From Spirochaetaceae bacterium (GTDB lineage: Bacteria; Spirochaetota; Spirochaetia; Treponematales; Breznakiellaceae): 7,131 nucleotides of DNA. The notes below the pieces were generated by a model, which saw nothing but the letters and a program-made list of their open reading frames with translations, was not told the origin of the DNA and made no database searches. Made by a program: the position numbers and the translations under genes. The DNA lies in NCBI GenBank assembly GCA_031280115.1, contig JAITHF010000048.1:1-7131 (forward strand). Reading direction: 5' to 3'. The stretch's first letter is position 1, and each line of letters begins with the position of its first letter. Shown one piece after another: positions 1 to 4,346 of the stretch.

Positions 1-138
1 CGTTTGTGGCTTAAATCCTGCACTGACCCTAGTGGTGTACCTGTAATGATAATGAAGTTTGATAGGGTAGATGACCCTTTCGCTTGGGCTACGAGCCAGC
101 CTGATATATTGGCTGATGAGTGGTATATCGTTGAGTAG
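1..138 (+). CDS. DUF2829 / Tad2-family protein, C-terminal fragment (5' end outside window)
   Basis: An open frame enters from the left edge and ends at TAG 136-138, leaving 45 residues. The end reads WATSQPDILADEWYIVE, preceded by VMIMKFDRVDDPFAW. This fits the C-terminus of DUF2829 proteins, which typically end in a W-x-x-SQxDxLAxDWxxV block after a short strand carrying M-K. DUF2829 proteins are small and common in phages and prophages. Members named Tad2 bind the cyclic nucleotide signals of Thoeris (and some CBASS) defence and so protect the phage. Whether this member does so cannot be judged, because most of the domain is outside the window. The AT-leaning third codon positions match the next gene, and its end overlaps that gene's start by 23 bases, as in compact phage operons. 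Confidence 0.7.
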   Translation, partial: RLWLKSCTDPSGVPVMIMKFDRVDDPFAWATSQPDILADEWYIVE

Positions 139-451
139 GGTTCTGTTGTATGTTGCGCTTTTCAGTATTATCGGTTGCACTACGTACGTTCCTATCAAGC
201 AAGACCCTATTGTCGCAGAACAACGAGCCATTATCGAAGAACAGCGCAGGACACTTGAGGACATGGGAGCAACTATCGACGCAATTCGACATGATATTGG
301 AAGCGCACGAACAGACCTTGAACGAGGTATTGACGAAGTTAAAGACATCCGAAGCCTATTCCAACGAATTGATGATTTCGTTAGAGAGATTATCGAAGCA
401 GAACGAAGACTTGAAGAACTACAACGAGCAGATAGGGGAGAGGATGTTTGA
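116..451 (+). CDS. Small phage-like lipoprotein with helical tail, candidate outer-membrane spanin
   Basis: The product is 111 residues from ATG 116. Residues 1-20 form a lipoprotein signal: a single Arg at 8, a hydrophobic core (VLLYVALFSII) and a lipobox I-I-G-C with the acylated Cys at 21. Residues ~30-110 are rich in E, R, D and Q with regularly spaced I/L, predicting long amphipathic helix. Small phage lipoproteins in a lysis cassette are often o-spanins, which act with an inner-membrane partner to fuse or disrupt the outer membrane at the end of infection. That role is inferred from architecture alone. An ATG at 71 is also in frame, but it would put 15 extra residues before the signal peptide, so 116 is preferred; no clear ribosome site marks either. 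From base 150 to its end it overlaps the next frame, and its stop overlaps an ATG at 444 of that frame. Confidence 0.55.
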   Translation: MSGISLSRVLLYVALFSIIGCTTYVPIKQDPIVAEQRAIIEEQRRTLEDMGATIDAIRHDIGSARTDLERGIDEVKDIRSLFQRIDDFVREIIEAERRLEELQRADRGEDV

Positions 452-593
452 GCGGGATCTGGACTTAGTTGACGCTTATGACAAGATAAACCGGCTGGAA
501 AAGACCGCCCTGAAACTGACCATCGCGGCGGTCTGCCTTGCCGGCGCCCTGGCCGTGATGGTCATACTGGCCATCCGCCGGTTTATATTCTAA
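150..593 (+). CDS. Helical tail-anchored membrane protein, candidate spanin partner (start uncertain)
   Basis: From ATG 150 this frame gives 147 residues. Residues ~40-118 are predicted coiled coil (segments such as LNEVLTKLKTSEAYSNEL and SLERLSKQNEDLKNYNEQ). Residues ~121-142 form one transmembrane segment, followed by a short basic tail (RRFIF). There is no signal peptide. ATG 444 (M99), next to a GGGGAG stretch, would give a 49-residue version, essentially the membrane anchor. The long form is favoured because the helical pattern runs smoothly across base 444. Base composition shifts near 450 from AT-leaning to host-like GC-rich, so the gene may be a join of two DNA sources. An N-terminal lipoprotein plus a C-terminal membrane helix is also the plan of a one-piece u-spanin, so the two frames could be one gene split by a frameshift. 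No family was recognised with certainty. Confidence 0.5.
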   Translation: MLRFSVLSVALRTFLSSKTLLSQNNEPLSKNSAGHLRTWEQLSTQFDMILEAHEQTLNEVLTKLKTSEAYSNELMISLERLSKQNEDLKNYNEQIGERMFERDLDLVDAYDKINRLEKTALKLTIAAVCLAGALAVMVILAIRRFIF

Positions 594-675
594 AACTTTT
601 CTATAAACTATTTGTAGATATACTTACCGATAAAATAATTAAATCATTATACTATAAAGACTTATATCAATAATT

Positions 676-702
676 TATATAACAATGATTTATCTGGGGA
701 CA
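676..702 (+). repeat. Left inverted repeat of the 424-bp element
   Basis: This is the left boundary: TATATAAC followed by a 19-base block ending in GGGGACA. It is the inverted partner of 1073-1099. Confidence 0.6.
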
Positions 703-784
703 GAACAAGTTATTCTGTAGTCAAAACAAGTTTTCCGGTTCACGCGCAAACCTTCCGCGTTACCGCGCAAACCTTCCTGCCCCT
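701..784 (+). repeat. 21-bp-period imperfect tandem array, left
   Basis: Four units begin at 701, 722, 743 and 764. They keep the positions of a CAAAC/CAAAA core followed by T-rich then GC-rich bases. Units 3 and 4 share CGCGCAAACCTTCC exactly. One frame gives seven-residue repeats (QNKLFCS, QNKFSGS, RANLPRY, RANLPAP) without a convincing start, so this is treated as non-coding. Unit 1 has a short hairpin, CAGAA-N7-TTCTG. Confidence 0.6.
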
Positions 785-808
785 GCACAACTCATTGTTT
801 TATAACGG

Positions 809-956
809 ATTATCGGCGCTTTCGCGCCTCTTTGAAGAGAATTTGGAGGGCTTTTTTACCGGCGCTTCATGTTTCGCGTATTCTTTTGCGAACTTCCCGT
901 AAGGGAACAGCCTGCGGCTGCCCCAAACCCCCCCATAAAGGCTGCCTGCCTCGCGC
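809..956 (+). repeat. Dispersed hairpin repeat, copy A (diverged)
   Basis: It begins with ATTATCGGCGCTTTCGCGCC, identical to the start of copy B at 1104. It shares the following AATTTGGAGGG and the later CCCATAAAGGC block. The space between those blocks is longer here (~70 bases) and holds two small hairpins, TTCCC-N4-GGGAA and CAGCC-TGC-GGCTG (908-920). The right half of the repeat seen in copies B and C is missing. Confidence 0.6.
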
Positions 957-961
957 CCTTC

Positions 962-989
962 CGCCGGCGGCTCCGGTGGGCGTTTTTTT
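962..989 (+). terminator. Terminator-like hairpin plus T7 tract
   Basis: CGCCGG (962-967) can pair with CCGGTG (973-978, one G-U pair). A run of seven T follows at 983-989, after four more bases. It lies ~370 bases past the last phage-like gene, so it could stop rightward transcription from that cluster. The gap between stem and T tract weakens the case. Confidence 0.35.
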
Positions 990-993
990 GGAT

Positions 994-1078
994 CCAAACA
1001 ACTTTATTCGGGGGTCAAAACAACTTATTCGGGAGCCCGAATAACTTGTTCGGGTGCCAAAATAACCTATCTTGTCCC
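994..1078 (+). repeat. 21-bp-period imperfect tandem array, right
   Basis: Units begin at 994 (22 bases), 1016, 1037 and 1058, around the pattern CAAAACAACTTATTCGGGAGC. Adjoining units create a perfect inverted repeat TTATTCGGG-AG-CCCGAATAA. On the minus strand the array resembles the left array, so it belongs to the extended inverted ends of the 676-1099 element. Confidence 0.65.
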
Positions 1079-1099
1079 CGCATAAATCATTAGTATATA
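1073..1099 (-). repeat. Right inverted repeat of the 424-bp element
   Basis: Read on the minus strand it is TATATACT followed by AATGATTTATGCGGGGACA, the partner of 676-702. It abuts copy B of the dispersed repeat, which starts at 1104. Confidence 0.6.
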
Positions 1100-1103
1100 A
1101 TGA

Positions 1104-1288
1104 ATTATCGGCGCTTTCGCGCCTCTTTGGGAAGAATTTGGAGGGTCATAGACCCTCCAAACCACCCATAAAGGCTTCGTGCTTCGCGCCCATGCGCCAT
1201 CGAATTCCGCTGAGGCGCATCCTTCAGGGTTGTGACTAAACCCGCAAACCCGCTCGCCGCAAGAAGCACTTGAAACAGCCCTCGGCTG
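1104..1288 (+). repeat. Dispersed hairpin repeat, copy B
   Basis: About 185 bp with four hairpins in order: GGCGC-TTTC-GCGCC; TTTGGAGGG (1137-1145) pairing with CCCTCCAAA (1153-1161); ATGCGCC (1192-1198) pairing with GGCGCAT (1214-1220); and CAGCC-CTC-GGCTG (1276-1288). Bases 1229-1276 match copy C (minus strand 6925-6878) at 43 of 48 positions. From CGGCGC to GAAAC this copy is 168 bp and copy C is 167 bp, so they are one defined element. Confidence 0.75.
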
Positions 1289-1300
1289 GGGGGTTTACTA

Positions 1301-1328
1301 TTGAGGCAGAAATAGGTTAGCATAAAAC
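1301..1328 (+). promoter_or_regulatory. Possible sigma70-type promoter before the N-acetylglutamate synthase gene
   Basis: TTGAGG at 1301-1306 and TAAAAC at 1323-1328 lie 16 bp apart, each matching four of six consensus bases. It lies just past copy B and ~70 bases before the gene. This is the best match seen in that stretch, but a weak one. Confidence 0.3.
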
Positions 1329-1397
1329 TATGAACATCATGCAACGAGCCTGGGGAATGGGGGAACAATACCCATAGAGCGCGGGGAGCGGGGCGGT

Positions 1398-2891
1398 ATG
1401 GCGCCGCCGGCTCTTGGAAACAAGGCGGAAACAGCAAACACAAAAAACAGCGGAAACATGGAAAAAATAACAGAAACAGAAAAAGCTGCAAAACCAACAG
1501 AAACAAAAAAAACAAAAAAAACAGCGTTCCAAGTCGGCCTCATTCGGGAAGCCTTTCATTATCAGAGCCGCTTTCAAGGGTCTGCTATGGTTTTTAAGAT
1601 TGACTTCCCGGTTACTCAAGACCCGGGGTTTTCTTATTTAATGAAAGATTTGGCCCTGCTGGTGAGGACAGGCTTTAAGGTGGTGGTTGTCCCGGGAGCG
1701 AAAGAACGCATCGACGCGGTGCTGGGGGAATACGGGATAGCCTCGCAGTACGCAGGCACCACCAGAATCACCACCGCCGGAGCCATGCCTTTTGTGGAAA
1801 TGGCGGCGTTTGACGTGGCCACCCGGTTTATTACCGGCCTTTCGGCGGACCGGATTGACGCGGTCATCGGCAATTTCGTCCGCGCCCGGGGTTTGGGGGT
1901 GATAGGCGGCCTGGACATGGAGCATACCGGCGCGGTGGACCGTATTCTTACCGGCCCTATCGAGCGGATACTGCGACTGGGCATGACCCCCATACTCCCG
2001 TGTATCGGCTGGAGCCGCGCAGGAAAGCCGTATAACGTGCCGAGCGACGAGATCGCCCTGGCCGCGTCAGCCGCGCTGGGGGCCGCGAAACTCGTTATCC
2101 TCTCGGCCCGGGAAGGCTTTGGCTTTGACGGTGAAATGAAAGGCGGCCAGTACGGTATACCCGAATCCGCCGAGGCCCATAAGAAAGGGGGGCGGCTCAC
2201 CCCGCGGGAAGCGGCGCGTATCCTAGAGGGCGGCGGGGCCGGGGGGCGCTTCTTTGAGGAACTGGGCCTTGCGCTGCGGGCATCAAGATCCGGCGTGGAG
2301 CGGACCCATATTATCGACGGGCGGGAAGAAGGGGCGGTCTTGCGGGAGCTCTTTTCCAATCTGGGCGCCGGGGTTATGGTATATGCCGATGAGTACGAGT
2401 CCATCCGCCCCCTTAAAAGCGCGGATATTCCGGTTATTTTGCGGCTTATAGAGCCCCTTGCAGCCCGGGGCAACCTGGTGCGCCGGTCCTGGGAGGATAT
2501 TCGGGAGAAGAAAGGGGATTACGTGGTATTTGAGATTGACGGTTCGGTTCACGCCTGCGCCGCGCTCCACCACTGGGGAGAGGGGCAGGGGGAGATTGCC
2601 GCCCTTGCCGCGGACCCGGCGTATACCGGCCTGGGGCTGGGAAGGCGCCTTGTGCGCTATCTTATTGACCGCGCGTCCGCGCAGAGCATGAGCCGTGTTT
2701 TTGTGCTTACCACCCGCACCCACGACTGGTTTGAGTTTCTGGGCTTTAAAGAAGCGTCCATTGAGAGCCTGCCTGAGCGGAAGCGCCGCCAGTACGACCA
2801 CCGCCGGAAAAGCAAACTGTTCGTGCTTGACCTCCCCCTTCCGGCGCATGGAAGCCGCCCGGACGCGGATGCGCCGCCGCCGGCGTTCTAG
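1398..2891 (+). CDS. argA: N-acetylglutamate synthase (amino-acid kinase-like + GNAT domains)
   Basis: Makes N-acetylglutamate from glutamate and acetyl-CoA, the first step of arginine synthesis in the cytoplasm. From ATG 1398 the product is 497 residues, against ~440 for E. coli ArgA; the excess is mostly an N-terminal stretch of ~40 residues rich in K, T, E and N. The kinase-like domain (about 45-325) has VVVVPGAKERID, the GNFVRARGLGVIGGLDMEH block and NVPSDEIALAASAALGAAK, each with a counterpart in ArgA; in this family it usually binds arginine for feedback control. The GNAT domain (about 335-485) carries GLGLGRRLV for acetyl-CoA and ends in LPERKRRQYDHRRKSKLFVL, like the ArgA C-terminus. 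ATG 1458 is an alternative start; ATG 1587 would cut into the kinase-like fold. A run A8-C-A8 at 1505-1521 lies in the tail. It ends 18 bp from the convergent zinc-ribbon gene. Confidence 0.88.
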   Translation: MAPPALGNKAETANTKNSGNMEKITETEKAAKPTETKKTKKTAFQVGLIREAFHYQSRFQGSAMVFKIDFPVTQDPGFSYLMKDLALLVRTGFKVVVVPGAKERIDAVLGEYGIASQYAGTTRITTAGAMPFVEMAAFDVATRFITGLSADRIDAVIGNFVRARGLGVIGGLDMEHTGAVDRILTGPIERILRLGMTPILPCIGWSRAGKPYNVPSDEIALAASAALGAAKLVILSAREGFGFDGEMKGGQYGIPESAEAHKKGGRLTPREAARILEGGGAGGRFFEELGLALRASRSGVERTHIIDGREEGAVLRELFSNLGAGVMVYADEYESIRPLKSADIPVILRLIEPLAARGNLVRRSWEDIREKKGDYVVFEIDGSVHACAALHHWGEGQGEIAALAADPAYTGLGLGRRLVRYLIDRASAQSMSRVFVLTTRTHDWFEFLGFKEASIESLPERKRRQYDHRRKSKLFVLDLPLPAHGSRPDADAPPPAF

Positions 2892-2909
2892 CCGCGCCCC
2901 GCAGCAGGG

Positions 2910-3071
2910 TCAGTCAAAGACCGGCAGCTCGCTTTGTTTAGACTGGGCGATGTCTTTGCGCTCGAAGACTTTCCGGCTGCATAAGGGGCATTTCCAGACC
3001 GTCACCTGCTGGTTATCTTCTTGAAAGGTTTCCTGTTTTTCCATAGGAACATTGCAAATAGTGCATTGCAT
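2910..3071 (-). CDS. Small zinc-ribbon protein, 53 residues
   Basis: A 53-residue product with two Cys pairs, C3-x2-C6 and C28-x2-C31, spaced 21 residues apart: the four ligands of a simple zinc ribbon. Between the pairs is a polar stretch (MEKQETFQEDNQQ), then a VTVWKCPLC strand typical of ribbon knuckles. The start is firmly set by a perfect AAGGAG six bases before ATG (site at 3078-3083), and a good sigma70-type promoter lies just upstream (3119-3148). Function is unknown: such mini-ribbons may bind nucleic acid, deliver zinc or serve as regulators. It fills the space between the N-acetylglutamate synthase gene (tail to tail, 18 bp) and the divergent prs gene. It is a real gene rather than a shadow frame, because it lies in otherwise non-coding DNA and has both promoter and ribosome site. 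Confidence 0.82.
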   Translation of the reverse strand: MQCTICNVPMEKQETFQEDNQQVTVWKCPLCSRKVFERKDIAQSKQSELPVFD

Positions 3072-3118
3072 ATAAAACTCCTTGCCAGCGCCGCGCTTTC
3101 ATACGCGGCAGATGCCGT

Positions 3119-3148
3119 ATCATACACCCGTTCAGGGTGCTTCATCAA
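3119..3148 (-). promoter_or_regulatory. Sigma70-type promoter of the zinc-ribbon gene, with operator-like repeats
   Basis: On the minus strand TTGATG (3148-3143) and TATGAT (3124-3119) are 18 bp apart, matching four and five of six consensus bases. Transcription would start near 3112, leaving a leader of ~40 bases. The spacer contains an inverted repeat, CACCC-N5-GGGTG (3125-3139). An imperfect palindrome, ATACGCGGCAGATGCCGTAT (3101-3120), covers the -10 edge and start point. Either could be a repressor site; the second could also fold in the RNA. Confidence 0.6.
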
Positions 3149-3192
3149 GGGCGCTCCCGCTTTTCTCTATTCTATTCTATCTCTATGCCCGC

Positions 3193-3218
3193 CGGCCCCT
3201 ATGCCGGGCCGCGTTTTT
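3193..3218 (+). terminator. Terminator or attenuator-like hairpin in the prs leader
   Basis: CGGCCC (3193-3198) pairs with GGGCCG (3206-3211) around a seven-base loop, followed by CG and five T (3214-3218). It lies 28 bases before the prs start. A competing pairing, GCCCG (3187-3191) with CGGGC (3205-3209), would disrupt the stem, as in attenuators. The T run is short, so strength is uncertain. Confidence 0.4.
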
Positions 3219-3220
3219 AT

Positions 3221-3242
3221 GATACCCTGGGCGCGGGGTATC
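3221..3242 (+). promoter_or_regulatory. Hairpin covering the prs ribosome-binding region
   Basis: GATACCC (3221-3227) and GGGTATC (3236-3242) form a perfect seven-base stem with an eight-base loop, ending three bases before ATG 3246. The only purine-rich stretch that could bind the ribosome (GGGG at 3235-3238) is partly inside the stem, so folding would lower translation initiation. This is inference from the sequence. Confidence 0.45.
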
Positions 3243-3245
3243 AAA

Positions 3246-4343
3246 ATGAATGCGTTTGTCATTACCGCTACCAGATCCATGAGGGATTATGCCGCCCAGA
3301 CGGCCAAGAAATTAGCGGGGTTTCCTGATATAGCCTCGCTTGGGGACACGATTAACGGCGTGGACATTCTCAAAGCCTCCTGTTTCGCTGACGGCGAGAT
3401 GGAGATAGATGTGGGCTTTTCTATTAGGGGCAAGGACGTGGTGCTGTTCGCAAGCTGCGCGAGGAACGAGGCGGGCATCGGGGTTACTGAGGCCAAGATA
3501 GAGCTTTACCACGCGGTAGACGCGCTCAAGCGGAGCCAGGCCCGGAAAATTATCGTCTTCGAGCCTTTTGTGTCCTGTTCGCGCTCTGACCGGACCACCC
3601 GCCGCAGTTCTGTGGGGCTTTGGGTGCATTTTAAGATACTCGCAAGTTTGGGAACCAACCACATCATTACCTACCAGCTTCATTCGGATAAATCAAAGTC
3701 TATGGTTGACCCTGCGGCCTGCCTGTTTGACGACATCCCTGCGCTGAACCTGCTCAAACAGCACTTGTGCGACGTGTATATACAGGACCTGCGAACCCTT
3801 GAGGGGGTGGTGCGCCCCAGATGGGCGTTCTGCTCCATTGACGCAGGCGGGGAAAAACTTGCCCGGGGCTTTGCCAACGCCTTCGGCGCGCCCCTTGTGG
3901 TGGCCCACAAACAGCGGGATTACGCCCACGTAAACCGTATCGAGTCTATCAACATTCTCTCTGCCGAACCCATCGAGGGCAAGGTGCTCTGGATCGTGGA
4001 CGACATGGTGGACACCGCAGGCTCGGCAGAGGCGCTTATCCGGGTGCTCGCCGGTTTCAAGCCTGCTGAGATTAACCTTATTGCGGTGCACCCTGTCTTT
4101 TCCCCGCCGGCCCGCCAGAGGCTCGCCGCGCTCTTTGATGAAAAGATATTGAACCGCGTCATGGTAACTGACACGGTGTACTGCCCCTGCGCGGAACCGG
4201 AACGGATACCGGGGATTGAGGTGGTTTCCTCGGTGGGCCTTTCCGCAAAAGTTATTCACGCCATCATAACCAACGGTTCTATGCGCAAACTCCTGCGGGT
4301 GTTCGACCCGGCGCTTTATCTCTCCCCGCCTCCGGGCCCGTAG
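3246..4343 (+). CDS. prs: Ribose-phosphate pyrophosphokinase (PRPP synthetase)
   Basis: Transfers pyrophosphate from ATP to ribose-5-phosphate, giving PRPP for nucleotide, histidine, tryptophan and NAD synthesis. The product is 365 residues, longer than the usual ~315. Two phosphoribosyltransferase-like domains are visible. FADGE (47-51) matches the FSDGE strand; ELYHAVDALKRSQARKI (86-102) matches the ELLLMIDALKRA helix; RSDR (113-116) sits where the family has RQDR; QLH (144-146) replaces the usual DLH but keeps the His; HKQRDYAHVNR is the flexible catalytic loop region; and VDDMVDTAGS (251-260) is the PRPP-binding loop. ATG 3246 is chosen because the conserved fold begins directly (FVITATRS) and the open frame upstream encodes nothing family-like. 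No strong ribosome site is seen. The extra length and the DLH and RQD changes mark a divergent branch; activity is still likely. Confidence 0.85.
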   Translation: MNAFVITATRSMRDYAAQTAKKLAGFPDIASLGDTINGVDILKASCFADGEMEIDVGFSIRGKDVVLFASCARNEAGIGVTEAKIELYHAVDALKRSQARKIIVFEPFVSCSRSDRTTRRSSVGLWVHFKILASLGTNHIITYQLHSDKSKSMVDPAACLFDDIPALNLLKQHLCDVYIQDLRTLEGVVRPRWAFCSIDAGGEKLARGFANAFGAPLVVAHKQRDYAHVNRIESINILSAEPIEGKVLWIVDDMVDTAGSAEALIRVLAGFKPAEINLIAVHPVFSPPARQRLAALFDEKILNRVMVTDTVYCPCAEPERIPGIEVVSSVGLSAKVIHAIITNGSMRKLLRVFDPALYLSPPPGP

Positions 4344-4346
4344 CCC

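Larger units (their letters stand above)
676..1099. mobile_element. 424-bp element bounded by ~27-bp inverted repeats, MITE-like
   Basis: Bases 676-702 and the reverse complement of 1073-1099 match at 23 of 27 positions. The inner 19 (AATGATTTATCTGGGGACA on the left) match at 17 of 19. Just inside each end sits a 21-bp-period array, and the two arrays are inverted relative to each other (GAACAAGTTATTC occurs at 703-715 and on the minus strand at 1029-1041). Between them lies a copy of a dispersed hairpin repeat. No transposase or believable coding frame lies inside, and no clear target duplication is seen. The structure suggests a non-autonomous mobile element or composite repeat. Confidence 0.55.

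Noticed and set aside
800..1093. Short frames on both strands through copy A (65 to 74 residues)
   Set aside because: They are translations of hairpin repeats, have no clear ribosome site and show no recognisable protein pattern.
1330..1377. 15-codon leader frame before argA as an arginine attenuator
   Set aside because: It has only one Arg codon, no ribosome site and no following terminator hairpin.
594..1397. tRNA or rRNA gene in the long gene-free stretch
   Set aside because: No cloverleaf, no TTCGA-type arm with an acceptor stem and no rRNA sequence was recognised. The hairpins belong to repeats.
1105..1515. Minus-strand frame of 136 residues across copy B and the start of argA
   Set aside because: The N-terminal half is F/L/C low complexity, the antisense of the A-rich tail of argA. 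The rest is repeat DNA. No ribosome site was seen.
1634..2473. Minus-strand frame of 279 residues antisense to argA
   Set aside because: It is a shadow of a GC-rich gene: Ser/Arg/Pro-rich with no domain pattern, while the plus strand has clear family motifs.
3000..3151. Alternative minus-strand frame starting MKHPERVYDTAS and overlapping the zinc-ribbon gene
   Set aside because: Its start lies within the predicted promoter and it has no ribosome site. The zinc-ribbon frame has both a ribosome site and Cys pairs.
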